Shown: piece by piece, positions 33,964-42,257 of the stretch
Layout: every line of letters starts with the position of its first letter
How positions within the stretch are numbered: the stretch's first letter is position 1
Assembly: GCF_003382365.1 (NCBI RefSeq)
Contig: NZ_QTSU01000001.1
Location: 1,674,001-1,738,000 of the forward strand
Length of the DNA: 64,000 bases
Source: Lysobacter silvisoli
GTDB taxonomy: Bacteria > Pseudomonadota > Gammaproteobacteria > Xanthomonadales > Xanthomonadaceae
Direction: 5' to 3'
The notes under the pieces: model-generated
The model's input: the letters and a program-made list of their open reading frames with translations, nothing else
What the model was told of the DNA's origin: nothing
Database searches by the model: none
Position numbers and translations under genes: made by a program

Positions 33964-35971
33964 GGGCGGCCTCCAGCTGCGCGGTGCGCGCCTGTTCGGT
34001 CGCGGCCACTTCGGCGGCGGGGATGTGGTAATCGCGGTCGTAGTTGAAGCTGTGGTAGATCGCGTAGACCACGATGCCCGCCAGCGACGCCACGGCCAGC
34101 CACCAGATGTGCCAGATCAGGGCGAAGCCGCAGGCCGTGCTCAGGCCCGCCAGCACCACGCCGGCCGGCGTGTTGCGCGGCATGTGCACCGGCAGGAAGC
34201 CGCCGAGCGCGCGCTTGAAGCCACGCTGTTTCATGTCCCACCAGGCGTCGTTGTCGTGCACCACCGGGGTGAAGGCGAAGTTGTAGGCCGGCGGCGGCGA
34301 GGAGGTGGACCATTCCAGGGTGCGGCCGTCCCAGGGATCGCCGCTCACGTCGCGCAGCTGCTCGCGCTTGCGGAAACTCACGTAGATGCAGATCAGGAAC
34401 GCGGCGATGCCCACGGCCACCAGCACCGCGCCGAAGGCGGCGATCACGAACCAGATCTGCAGCGACGGGTCCTCGAAGTGGCTGACCCGGCGGGTCACGC
34501 CCATCAGCCCCAGCACGTACAGCGGGGTGAAGGCGAACCAGTAACCGGCCAGCCAGAACCAGAACGAGACCTTGCCCCAGAAGTCGTCGAGCTTGAAACC
34601 GAAGGCCTTGGGGAACCAATGGGTCATGGCCGCGAACAGGCCGAACACCACGCCGCCGATGATCACGTTATGGAAGTGCGCCACCAGGAACAGGCTGTTG
34701 TGCAGCACGAAGTCCGCCGGCGGCACCGCCAGCAGCACGCCGGTCATGCCGCCCACCACGAAGGTGACCATGAAGCCCATGGTCCACAGCATCGGCACCT
34801 CGAAGCGGATGCGGCCGCGGTACATGGTGAACAGCCAGTTGAAGATCTTCGCCCCCGTGGGGATCGAGATGATCATGGTGGTGATGCCGAAGAACGAGTT
34901 GACGCTGGCGCCCGAGCCCATGGTGAAGAAGTGGTGCAGCCACACCAGGTACGACAGCACGGTGATGCACACCGTGGCGTAGACCATCGACGAATAGCCG
35001 AACAGGCGCTTGCCCGAATAGGTCGATACGATCTCCGAGTACACCCCGAACAGCGGCAGGATCAGGATGTACACCTCCGGGTGGCCCCAGATCCAGATCA
35101 GGTTGACGTACATCATGGCGTTGCCGCCCAGATCGTTGGTGAAGAAGTTGGTGCCCGCGTAGCGGTCCAGGCCCAACAACGCCAGCACTGCGGTCAGCAC
35201 CGGGAACGACACCACGATCAGCACGTTGGTGCACAGCGCGGTCCAGGTGAACACCGGCATCTTCATCAGGCCCATGCCCGGCGCGCGCATCTTGATGATG
35301 GTCACCAGCAGGTTCACGCCCGATAGCAGGGTGCCTACGCCGGCTATCTGTAGCGCCCATATGTAGTAGTCCACGCCTACCCATGGACTGAAGGCCTGTC
35401 CCGACAGCGGCGGATAGGCCAGCCAGCCGGTGGCGGCGAACTCGCCGAAGAACAGCGACATCATCACCAGCACCGCGCCGCTGACCGTCATCCAGAAACT
35501 GAAATTGTTCAGGAACGGGAAGGCCACGTCGCGCGCGCCGATCTGCAGCGGCACCAGGTAGTTCATCAGGCCGGTGACCAGCGGCATGGCCACGAAGAAG
35601 ATCATGATCACGCCGTGGGCGGTGAAGATCTGATCGTAGTGGTGCGGCGGCAGGTAGCCGGCGTTGTCGCCGAAGGCCATGGCCTGCTGCAGGCGCATCA
35701 TGATCGCGTCGGCGAAGCCGCGCAGCAGCATCACCAGGCCCAGCACCATGTACATGATGCCGATCTTCTTATGGTCGATGCTGGTGAACCACTCCTTCCA
35801 CAGGTAGCCCCACAGCCTGTACTTGGTGACCGCGCCCAGCACCGCCAGGCCCACGAGCACCGAGCCGATGAAGGTGGCCGCGATGATGGGATCGTGCAGC
35901 ATGGGCACCGCATCCCAGGTCATGCGACCGAAGATCGGTGAGGTCGGGGGCATACCGCTTTCGAGGGACAT
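33956..35971 (-). CDS. cyoB: Cytochrome o ubiquinol oxidase subunit I
   Basis: 671 residues from the ATG at 35971. About 15 membrane helices. Catalytic marks: haem-ligand region [20 protein letters not shown], the CuB and cross-linked Tyr motif [14 protein letters not shown], the histidine pair in [13 protein letters not shown]-channel SSMVYATV and the haem His pair in [14 protein letters not shown]. It oxidises quinol, reduces oxygen to water and pumps protons. The long C-terminal part ([20 protein letters not shown]) is the CyoB-specific extension. An upstream ATG at 35986 would add five residues. Confidence 0.98.
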   Translation of the reverse strand: MSLESGMPPTSPIFGRMTWDAVPMLHDPIIAATFIGSVLVGLAVLGAVTKYRLWGYLWKEWFTSIDHKKIGIMYMVLGLVMLLRGFADAIMMRLQQAMAFGDNAGYLPPHHYDQIFTAHGVIMIFFVAMPLVTGLMNYLVPLQIGARDVAFPFLNNFSFWMTVSGAVLVMMSLFFGEFAATGWLAYPPLSGQAFSPWVGVDYYIWALQIAGVGTLLSGVNLLVTIIKMRAPGMGLMKMPVFTWTALCTNVLIVVSFPVLTAVLALLGLDRYAGTNFFTNDLGGNAMMYVNLIWIWGHPEVYILILPLFGVYSEIVSTYSGKRLFGYSSMVYATVCITVLSYLVWLHHFFTMGSGASVNSFFGITTMIISIPTGAKIFNWLFTMYRGRIRFEVPMLWTMGFMVTFVVGGMTGVLLAVPPADFVLHNSLFLVAHFHNVIIGGVVFGLFAAMTHWFPKAFGFKLDDFWGKVSFWFWLAGYWFAFTPLYVLGLMGVTRRVSHFEDPSLQIWFVIAAFGAVLVAVGIAAFLICIYVSFRKREQLRDVSGDPWDGRTLEWSTSSPPPAYNFAFTPVVHDNDAWWDMKQRGFKRALGGFLPVHMPRNTPAGVVLAGLSTACGFALIWHIWWLAVASLAGIVVYAIYHSFNYDRDYHIPAAEVAATEQARTAQLEAARV

Positions 35972-36016
35972 CGCAGGGACTTCCAAAGACGATTCGTTAG
36001 GTCGTGAGCGGGCGCC

Positions 36017-37081
36017 TTACGGCGACGACTTCATGCCGGCCAGCGCGGGCGACGGGATCAACGGCGAGCGCGGTTGCGCCACGCACACTTCGGCCGGCAC
36101 GTAGGCGCCCAGGCGCGGGTCGCCGCGGCGCGGCGTGGCCAGCGACTTCAGGCCGTCCAGGCCCAGGCCGCCGGCGGCGTCCAGCGCCATCATCTGGTTC
36201 ATGCACAGCCGGTCCACGTCCACGCAGCGGTTGAGCACCGCGTCGTACAGGCCGCGGTCCACGCGCGCGTAATGACGGATGGGCTCGCGCGTGCTGGGCT
36301 TTTCCAGCTCCAGGTAGGCCGCACGCGTCAGCTGATCGGGATCTTTACGCAGCTGGGCGATCCACTGCTGATAGTCGCCATCGGCCAGGCCGTGGAACTT
36401 GAAGCGCATGTGCGAGAAGCCGGCGCCGCTGTAGTTGGCCGACAGGCCTTCGTACTCGCCCGGCGCGTTGATCACGGCGTTGAGATTGCTCTCCATGCCG
36501 GGCATGGCGTAGATCATGCCGGCCAGCTCGGGCACGTAGAACGTATTCATCACCGACGAGGCGGTGATGCGGAAGCGCACCGGCCGGTCCACCGGCACGG
36601 CCACTTCGTTCACCGACGCCACGCCCTCTTCCGGGTAGACGAACAGCCATTTCCAATCCAGCGCCACCACCTGGATTTCCAGCGGCTTGACCTGCGCCGG
36701 CACCGGCTTGCCTTCGGCGATGCGGTCCAGCGGGCGGTACGGGTCCAGCAGATGGGTGCTGATCCAGGTCACCGCGCCCAGGGCGATGATGATCAGCAGC
36801 GGCACGCCCCAGATCACCAGTTCCAGCTGGGTGGAATGGTCCCAGTCGGGCTGGTAGGTGGCGGCGGTGTTGGACGCGCGGTAACGCCAGGCGAACCAGA
36901 AGGTCAGCGCGATCACCGGCACGATCACGATCAGCATCAACACCGTGGCCACCACGATCAGCTGCCCTTGGCGGGCGGCGATGTCGCCGGAGGGGTTGAG
37001 GACCAGCAAGTTGCAGCCTGAAAGCAGGCCCGCGGCCGCTAGCAGCAGGGCCGCCTGCAGGGTTCTGCGCGCAATGGACAT
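36017..37081 (-). CDS. cyoA: Cytochrome o ubiquinol oxidase subunit II (lipoprotein)
   Basis: 354 residues. Lipoprotein signal LLAAAGLLSGCNLLVLN (Cys near residue 23), two membrane helices, then a cupredoxin-like periplasmic domain (ALDWKWLFVYPEEGVASVNE, SVMNTFYVPELAGMIYAM, SGAGFSHMRF). The CuA ligands CxxxC and H are absent in the loop SANYSGAGFSHM, so electrons come from quinol, not cytochrome c. It is the first gene of cyoABCD-surf1-regB-regA; the 144-bp gap to the divergent MFS gene should hold the promoters. The C-terminal 80 residues form a COX-aromatic-like tail. Confidence 0.97.
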   Translation of the reverse strand: MSIARRTLQAALLLAAAGLLSGCNLLVLNPSGDIAARQGQLIVVATVLMLIVIVPVIALTFWFAWRYRASNTAATYQPDWDHSTQLELVIWGVPLLIIIALGAVTWISTHLLDPYRPLDRIAEGKPVPAQVKPLEIQVVALDWKWLFVYPEEGVASVNEVAVPVDRPVRFRITASSVMNTFYVPELAGMIYAMPGMESNLNAVINAPGEYEGLSANYSGAGFSHMRFKFHGLADGDYQQWIAQLRKDPDQLTRAAYLELEKPSTREPIRHYARVDRGLYDAVLNRCVDVDRLCMNQMMALDAAGGLGLDGLKSLATPRRGDPRLGAYVPAEVCVAQPRSPLIPSPALAGMKSSP

Positions 37082-37141
37082 GGGAGTGGGGGTACTGAAG
37101 ATTCGGCGCCAATGTAGTGCTGCGCCCGCGGCGGGTGTATT

Positions 37142-37154
37142 GGACGTTTTGTCC
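37142..37154. promoter_or_regulatory. Inverted repeat in the cyo/MFS divergent gap
   Basis: GGAC-GTTTT-GTCC is a small inverted repeat 61 bp upstream of cyoA and 72 bp upstream of the MFS start. It is placed where a regulator of either gene could bind. It does not exactly match the published RegA consensus as I recall it, so its owner is unknown. Confidence 0.3.
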
Positions 37155-37225
37155 TATCGCCCGCGCCCACCGCCTCTGTCAGGCTAGCTCACGCAACCTG
37201 CCCTTCCCTGCCCGACGCCGCCCCG

Positions 37226-38536
37226 ATGTCCTTCGTACCCGCCACCGCCTCCACCCACGATCACGGCACCAAGGCGCACGCCGAAGTGGCGCCCGGCGAG
37301 ATCGCCGTGGGCGTCGTGGTCGGCCGCGCCTCGGAATACTTCGACTTTTTCGTGTTCGGCATCGCCTCGGCGCTGATCTTCCCGGCGGTGTTCTTCCCCT
37401 TCCTGGACCGCCTGCACGGCACGCTGTATTCGTTCGCGGTGTTCGCCCTGGCGTTCGTGGCGCGGCCGCTGGGCACCGTGCTGTTCATGTCCATCCAGAC
37501 CCGCTGGGGCCGCGGCATCAAGCTGACCGTGGCGCTGTTCCTGCTGGGCACCGCCACCGCCGGCATCGCGTTCCTGCCAGGTTATGCAAAGTGGGGCTGG
37601 GTCTCGATCGCGCTGCTGGGTTTCCTGCGCGTGCTGCAGGGCATCGCCCTGGGCGGCTCCTGGGACGGCCTGCCCTCGCTGCTGGCGCTGAACGCGCCCA
37701 AGTCGCGCCGCGGCTGGTACGCCATGCTCGGCCAGCTGGGCGCGCCGCTGGGCTTCATCGTCGCCGCCGGCGTGTTCGCCTTCCTCTACGCCAGCCTGAA
37801 CGAAGCCGACCTGTTGTCCTGGGGCTGGCGCTACCCGTTCTTCGTCGCCTTCGCCATCAACGTGGTGGCGCTGTTCGCGCGCCTGCGCATCGTGGTGGCC
37901 GACGAGTACCAGCACAGCATGGGCCAGCTGGACCTGGAGCCCACGCCCATCCGCGAGCTGTTCAGCGCCAAGGGCCAGCACGTGGTCATCGGCGCGTTCG
38001 CCGCGCTGGCCAGCTACGCGCTGTTCCACATCGTCACCATCTTCCCGCTGTCGTGGATCCTGCTGTACTCGCAGCAGTCCGTGGTCGGCTTCCTGCTGGT
38101 GCAGATCGTCGGCGCCTTCATCGCCGCCGGCGCCATCGTCGCCTCCGGCCTGATCGCCGACCGCGTCGGCCGCGCGCGCACCCTGGGCGGCCTGGCGGTG
38201 CTGATCGCCATGTTCAGCGGCTTCGCCCCCACCCTGATGGGCGGCGGCCCCGCCGGCCAGGCGGCCTTCATCCTGATCGGCTTCGCCCTGCTCGGCCTGT
38301 CCTACGGCCAGGCCGCCGGCGCGGTCACCGCCAACTTCGGCCGCCGCTACCGCTACACCGGCGCCGCGCTCACCTCCGACCTGGCCTGGCTGATCGGCGC
38401 CGCGTTCGCGCCGCTGGTCGCGCTGGGCCTGTGCTCGCAGTTCGGCCTGGAATGGCTGGGCGCCTACCTGCTCTCGGGCGCGGTGGGCACCATGGCCGCG
38501 CTGGGGATCAACCGCATGCGCAACTACAAGAGCTGA
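37226..38536 (+). CDS. MFS transporter, metabolite:H+ symporter (MHS/ProP-like)
   Basis: 436 residues with 12 membrane helices. The ASEYFDFFVFGIASALIFP opening, RPLGTVLF in TM3 region and RVLQGIALGGSWDGLP are marks of the MHS branch, whose members carry organic acids, betaine or proline with protons. The loop GLIADRVGRARTLGG is the second-half motif A. A His/Ala-rich cytoplasmic N-terminus precedes TM1. It is divergent from cyoA and ends at a good terminator, so it is transcribed alone. Substrate unknown. Confidence 0.9.
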   Translation: MSFVPATASTHDHGTKAHAEVAPGEIAVGVVVGRASEYFDFFVFGIASALIFPAVFFPFLDRLHGTLYSFAVFALAFVARPLGTVLFMSIQTRWGRGIKLTVALFLLGTATAGIAFLPGYAKWGWVSIALLGFLRVLQGIALGGSWDGLPSLLALNAPKSRRGWYAMLGQLGAPLGFIVAAGVFAFLYASLNEADLLSWGWRYPFFVAFAINVVALFARLRIVVADEYQHSMGQLDLEPTPIRELFSAKGQHVVIGAFAALASYALFHIVTIFPLSWILLYSQQSVVGFLLVQIVGAFIAAGAIVASGLIADRVGRARTLGGLAVLIAMFSGFAPTLMGGGPAGQAAFILIGFALLGLSYGQAAGAVTANFGRRYRYTGAALTSDLAWLIGAAFAPLVALGLCSQFGLEWLGAYLLSGAVGTMAALGINRMRNYKS

Positions 38537-38559
38537 GGCGCTGCGCACGCGCACGACCA

Positions 38560-38580
38560 AGCCCCGCCATCGGCGGGGCT
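38560..38580 (+). terminator. Terminator of the MFS gene
   Basis: AGCCCCGCC (38560-38568), loop ATC, GGCGGGGCT (38572-38580), followed by TTTCGTTT. Perfect 9-bp stem, 24 bp after the stop codon. Confidence 0.9.
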
Positions 38581-38626
38581 TTTCGTTTAGGTGCGATGCG
38601 ACGGCTGCGGTGCAAGCGCCCGCGCC

Positions 38627-39283
38627 TCAAATCACCCGGCTCAGGCTGAGGTTCGGATACTCCTGCTGGAAGTAGTAAAGCAGCGGCCGCACCACGCGCA
38701 TGTATTCCTCCAACGCGTCCACGTTGTCCTGGTGGATACGCTGCGGCTCCCTGGCAGGCTTCACCAGCAGCAAGCCGTACTCGCCGATGTCCAGCATTTC
38801 CTCGGCCCACTTGCCCAGCGTCTTGTCGGGTTTCCACTTGTTCTTGTTGGTCATCTCCCGGATCGCATGCTGCTCCTTCGACAGCGGCGTGGCCTGTATG
38901 GATTTGTCCACCACACCGCGGTAGCTGCCCACGTAGTCCTTGGCCAGCTCGGCCGCCATCGTGAACAGGTCGGCCGAGCTGGCCGGCCCCGTACTGGGCA
39001 CCCAGGACGTCAACGCCTTCACCATTTCCACCGCCGACTCCCGGGGCTGCTTGGTCTCCTCGAACGCGCCCCAGATCTTGCCGATGCAGCGCGCGCACTT
39101 TTCCAAGTTTTGCAGGTAGGGCTGCCGCAACGTGCTCTGCACATTCTTGCGCAGCTGCTCGTCCCACTCCGCGCGGGTGACCAAGCCCACCGGCTTGAGC
39201 CGGTCGAACACCAGCACCTGGATGCTGTGATTGGCCAGATCGCTTTGCTTGGCATTGCGTGGATAAATGCTTTCCCATCCCAT
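38627..39283 (-). CDS. Unknown protein, possible immunity partner of the upstream gene
   Basis: 218 residues from the ATG at 39283, which has AGGAGA 7 bases upstream. No signal peptide or membrane helix; mostly helical, with RCIGKIWGAFEETKQP (a CARC cysteine pair just before), NKNKWKPDKTLGKWAEEMLD and LYYFQQEYPNLSLSRVI. I do not recognise a family. It follows the 318-residue gene on the same strand after 208 bp without a gene. The lack of any housekeeping match, the pair layout and the low conservation look suggest an effector/immunity or toxin/antitoxin pair, but this is inference. Confidence 0.7.
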   Translation of the reverse strand: MGWESIYPRNAKQSDLANHSIQVLVFDRLKPVGLVTRAEWDEQLRKNVQSTLRQPYLQNLEKCARCIGKIWGAFEETKQPRESAVEMVKALTSWVPSTGPASSADLFTMAAELAKDYVGSYRGVVDKSIQATPLSKEQHAIREMTNKNKWKPDKTLGKWAEEMLDIGEYGLLLVKPAREPQRIHQDNVDALEEYMRVVRPLLYYFQQEYPNLSLSRVI

Positions 39284-39491
39284 GAGCTGTCTCCTGCTGG
39301 GCTGATGAGCGCGCTGCAGGTTGCAACGTGCTGGCCACCCCGCGCACGAGCCGGCCGCCCCAGTCCGCATAGGCGGGGCGCTACTCGACCGGCTGCCGTG
39401 TGCCTGGGCCGCTGATGGGTTGAACGCGACAGGCGCGCCGGCGTGAACGGCGCGTGTCCGTGAGTTCGGGGGGCGGCCGCGCCGCCGTGAA

Positions 39492-40448
39492 TCAATGCCG
39501 GCGCGTTGGCGCGTTGCTGTGGCCGTCCGGGCTGAAACCCATGGTCTGTTCGCTGATGCTGTCCACACCGCGCCCGGCCAAGGTGGTTTGCGGGCTGACC
39601 GCCAGGTTGATGGCCACCGTGGCCTCGCCGAGCAGCTTCAGCGCCGCCTTGTTGTCCGCAGCGTCCACGCCATAGATGTTGTAGCCCAGCGCAACCGCAT
39701 TGACGGCGGCCCCCTTGCCGGCCACGAACGCCGCCGTGGGGTTGGCGTTGGTGGCGAAGGCCGCGCCCGCCTGTTGGCAAAGTTCCAGGTTGAAGCGGCC
39801 CGCCACATGCTGGGCCGTGTCGGCGCGCAGCGTCGGGTCCAGGTTCCAGAACGCGGCGGACTCCTTCACGAACTTCTCGTCCGCGTTCACCACCTGCCGC
39901 AGATCCTTGCCCTCCAGCGCCAGCAGGTGCTCGCGTTTATGCCCGCTGAGCGACAGGAAGCTATGCGGCTCCTTCAACAGCGCATCCAGGCTCGCCAGCG
40001 TCTGCGCGTCGTGCTCGGGCGCCCGCGGCGCGCTGCTGCTGGCGGCGGGCGCGCTGCTGCTGGCCTGCGCCGCGTCGATCGAACGTGCTGGCGCGGGCTT
40101 GGAGATGCCCGCTTCCTCCAGGGGCTTGGTGCGGCGGGTGCCGTTGAGGGTCTTATAGCCTTCGTCCAACACCTTCAGGCGATGGCCTTCGCTCATGCCC
40201 AACTCGCCGGACAGCGTCTCGATCGCCCGGTAGCGGGCCACTCGCGCTTCGGCGGAGTCGGGTGTCCAGTGGATGGCCCGGCCCTGCTCCAGATTGAGGT
40301 ATTTGCTCAGACCGGTGTAGGTGATGGCATCGGGGCGCGGGTTCCCACGCTCGTCGGAGTGCCGGCAGGCTTCCTTGACGATCTGCTCGAGCGGTTTGGT
40401 CTCGTTCGTCTTGCCGGGCGCGGACTGCCCTTGGGTCACGTTTCCCAT
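39492..40448 (-). CDS. Unknown two-domain protein, possible effector/toxin
   Basis: 318 residues from the ATG at 40448 with AAGGAGG 6 bases upstream. Residues 1-108 form a charged domain (KPLEQIVKEACRHSDERG, AIHWTPDSAEARVARYRAIE); residues about 118-148 are an Ala/Ser/Pro linker (QASSSAPAASSSAPRAPEHD); the C-terminal domain has a helical part (HSFLSLSGHKREHLLALEGK) and a weakly hydrophobic Ala/Gly-rich stretch (AGAAFATNANPTAAFVAGKG). It ends in a flexible tail, GFSPDGHSNAPTRRH. The domain-linker-domain plan and a free tail recall secreted effectors, but no XVIPCD, PAAR or RHS mark is seen. Other functions remain possible. Confidence 0.7.
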   Translation of the reverse strand: MGNVTQGQSAPGKTNETKPLEQIVKEACRHSDERGNPRPDAITYTGLSKYLNLEQGRAIHWTPDSAEARVARYRAIETLSGELGMSEGHRLKVLDEGYKTLNGTRRTKPLEEAGISKPAPARSIDAAQASSSAPAASSSAPRAPEHDAQTLASLDALLKEPHSFLSLSGHKREHLLALEGKDLRQVVNADEKFVKESAAFWNLDPTLRADTAQHVAGRFNLELCQQAGAAFATNANPTAAFVAGKGAAVNAVALGYNIYGVDAADNKAALKLLGEATVAINLAVSPQTTLAGRGVDSISEQTMGFSPDGHSNAPTRRH

Positions 40449-40590
40449 TGGATGCCTCCTTGTAAGCGCAACGGGCACGCAGGTTCCCGCGTGTGGCTGG
40501 CAAGGTAGGCGCATCCCCGCGCGGCCAGAATCCCCGAAACCAGGTAAGGGCGCGCAACCGCCCCTGGCCGGGGACTTGACGCATTTCGAT

Positions 40591-40610
40591 AATTCCATAA
40601 ATATGGAATT
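40591..40610. promoter_or_regulatory. ArsR operator: perfect inverted repeat abutting the arsR start codon
   Basis: AATTCCATAAATATGGAATT is a perfect palindrome (AATTCCATA, AA, TATGGAATT) ending at the base before the arsR ATG. A -35 TTGACG (40576-40581) with a 17-bp spacer points to a -10 AAATAT (40599-40604) inside the palindrome, so repressor binding would mask the promoter. Transcription would then begin at or near the ATG, giving a leaderless arsR message. Confidence 0.75.
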
Positions 40611-40952
40611 ATGAACACCGACACCGCCCTGAAAGTCCTCAGCGCCCTCGGCCACGAGTCCCGCTTGGCCGCCTTCCGCGCGTTGGTGCAGGCCGGCCCC
40701 GACGGTCTGCCGGTGGGCGACCTGCGCGACCGCCTGGACCTGCCCGCCGCCACCCTGACCGCGCAGCTCAACCTGCTGCGCAACGCGGCGCTGGTGAGCG
40801 ACCAGCGCGAAGGCCGGGTGATCCGGGTGCGCGCCAACTACCTGCAGATGAACGCCCTGATCGCCTACCTGACCGAGAACTGCTGCGGCGGCCTGGCCTC
40901 GTGCGAACCCGCCATCGGCTGCAAGCCCGCCCAAAAAGGAGCCTCGAAGTGA
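40611..40952 (+). CDS. arsR: Arsenic-responsive repressor ArsR
   Basis: 113 residues, winged HTH (LPVGDLRDRLDLPAATLTAQ, then LVSDQREGRVIRV). The inducer site appears to be at the C-terminus: Cys91, Cys92 and Cys98 in NCCGGLASCEP, the same C-C-x5-C spacing as the Acidithiobacillus-type ArsR, which binds trivalent arsenic there; Cys104 follows. The classic CVC motif in the DNA-binding helix is absent. First gene of arsR-arsI-arsN-arsC-aqp; its stop overlaps the arsI GTG. Confidence 0.95.
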   Translation: MNTDTALKVLSALGHESRLAAFRALVQAGPDGLPVGDLRDRLDLPAATLTAQLNLLRNAALVSDQREGRVIRVRANYLQMNALIAYLTENCCGGLASCEPAIGCKPAQKGASK

Positions 40953-41428
40953 ATCGCTTCCACGTGCATCTCAACGTCGCCCGCCTGGACGACAGCCTCC
41001 GTTTCTACACCCGGCTGTTCGCGCGCGAGCCGGCCGTGGTCAAGGCCGACTACGCCAAATGGATGCTGGACGATCCGCGCCTGAACTTCGCCATTTCCGC
41101 CACCGGCCGCGCACCGGGCGTGGATCACCTGGGCCTGCAAGTGGACAGCGGCGAGGAATTGGCCGCGCTGGGCCAGCGCCTGGACGCCGCCGGCCAGACC
41201 GTGGCCCCCGAACCCGACGCCACCTGCTGCTACGCGCGCTCGGACAAGTTGTGGACGCAAGACCCGCAAGGCACGCGCTGGGAAAGCTTCCACACCTTCG
41301 GCGACGCGGTGACCTACTACGCGGGCGATCAAGCCTGCGCGGACCACAGCGCCGCCTGCGCCGCTCCCGCGCCCGCCGCCGTGGCGAGCACCGGCGCCTG
41401 CTGCGCGCCCAGCACACGTTGCGCCTGA
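40949..41428 (+). CDS. arsI: ArsI/CadI-family C-As lyase (glyoxalase-fold dioxygenase)
   Basis: 159 residues, GTG start overlapping the arsR stop. Vicinal-oxygen-chelate fold: FHVHLNVARLDDSLRFYTRL, DYAKWMLDDPRLNFAIS, GVDHLGLQVDS and TRWESFHTFGD, giving the His/His/Glu iron site. The arsenic-binding vicinal cysteines occur in ATCCYARSDK. ArsI breaks the C-As bond of methylarsenite and related trivalent organoarsenicals with oxygen. The C-terminus adds a Cys-rich tail (CAAP, GACCAPSTRCA) that may bind further arsenic. Co-location with arsN and arsC supports the call over a plain glyoxalase. Confidence 0.9.
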   Translation: MNRFHVHLNVARLDDSLRFYTRLFAREPAVVKADYAKWMLDDPRLNFAISATGRAPGVDHLGLQVDSGEELAALGQRLDAAGQTVAPEPDATCCYARSDKLWTQDPQGTRWESFHTFGDAVTYYAGDQACADHSAACAAPAPAAVASTGACCAPSTRCA

Positions 41429-41436
41429 GGCCCGCC

Positions 41437-41874
41437 ATGCGACTGCGCGCACCGCGCGACGGCGAACTGGTCCAGGTCCGGGCACTGCTGGCCGCCGCCG
41501 CCTTGCCCACCGCCGATCTGGACGATGCCGCCGTGCGGTTCACCGTGGCCGACTGTGACGACGCCCTGGTCGGCGTGATCGGCCTGCAGGCGTTCGGCGC
41601 ATCCGGCCTGCTGCGCTCGCTCGCCGTGCGCGCCGACGCACGCGGCCACGGCCTGGGCAACGCCCTGGTCGGCTCGCTGGAAGCACAGGCGCGGGTATCC
41701 GGCCTGCGCGAATTGGTGCTGCTGACCGAAACCGCGCAGGCCTATTTCGCTGCGCGCGGCTACCGCCTCATCGATCGCCAAGCCGCTCCCGCCGCCGTAC
41801 TGGCCAGCGCCGAATTCCGCTCGCTGTGCCCCGCCTCCGCCGTGTGCATGCTCAAACCCCTGGACCCCGCATGA
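41437..41874 (+). CDS. arsN: GNAT acetyltransferase, ArsN-like
   Basis: 145 residues. Acetyl-CoA signature LLRSLAVRADARGHGLGNAL (about residues 57-76) and a C-terminal ETAQAYFAARGYRLIDR strand typical of GNAT proteins. The sequence plan (MRLRAPRDGELVQVRALLAA) matches the ArsN2 group found in ars operons; ArsN1 acetylates the amino group of arsinothricin, and the substrate of ArsN2 is less certain. Starts 8 bp after arsI; its stop overlaps the arsC ATG. Confidence 0.85.
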   Translation: MRLRAPRDGELVQVRALLAAAALPTADLDDAAVRFTVADCDDALVGVIGLQAFGASGLLRSLAVRADARGHGLGNALVGSLEAQARVSGLRELVLLTETAQAYFAARGYRLIDRQAAPAAVLASAEFRSLCPASAVCMLKPLDPA

Positions 41875-42257
41875 AACGCGTCCTGTTCGTCTGTGTCGAA
41901 AACGCCAACCGCAGCCAGATGGCCGAAGCCTTCGCCCGCCGGTACGGCGGCGATCGGGTCGAAGCGCTGAGCGCGGGCTCGCGCCCGTCGGGCGTCATCC
42001 ATCCCAAGGCCGTGCGCTACATGGCCGAGCTCGGTTACGACCTCAGCGCCCACGCCTCCAAGCCGCTGGACGAGATCGAAGGCGAATTCGACGCCGTGAT
42101 CACCATGGGCTGCGGCGACAACTGCCCCTGGGTGCCCGCGCGTTTGCGCGAGGACTGGGCCCTGACCGACCCCAAGCACCTGGACGACGACGCCTACCGC
42201 GCCGTGCGCGACGACATCGCCCTGCGCGTCAAAGCCCTGCTGGCCCGGCTGTCGTGA
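41871..42257 (+). CDS. arsC: Arsenate reductase, low-molecular-weight phosphatase type
   Basis: 128 residues. P-loop FVCVENANRSQMAEAF with nucleophile Cys8; two further cysteines in TMGCGDNCPWVP (Cys81, Cys85) for the disulfide relay; general acid Asp in TDPKH. This is the phosphatase-like, thiol-dependent family, reducing arsenate to arsenite with thioredoxin or a low-molecular-weight thiol. The spacing of the two late cysteines (4) is shorter than in the Staphylococcus plasmid enzyme (7). ATG overlaps the arsN stop. Confidence 0.95.
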   Translation: MKRVLFVCVENANRSQMAEAFARRYGGDRVEALSAGSRPSGVIHPKAVRYMAELGYDLSAHASKPLDEIEGEFDAVITMGCGDNCPWVPARLREDWALTDPKHLDDDAYRAVRDDIALRVKALLARLS

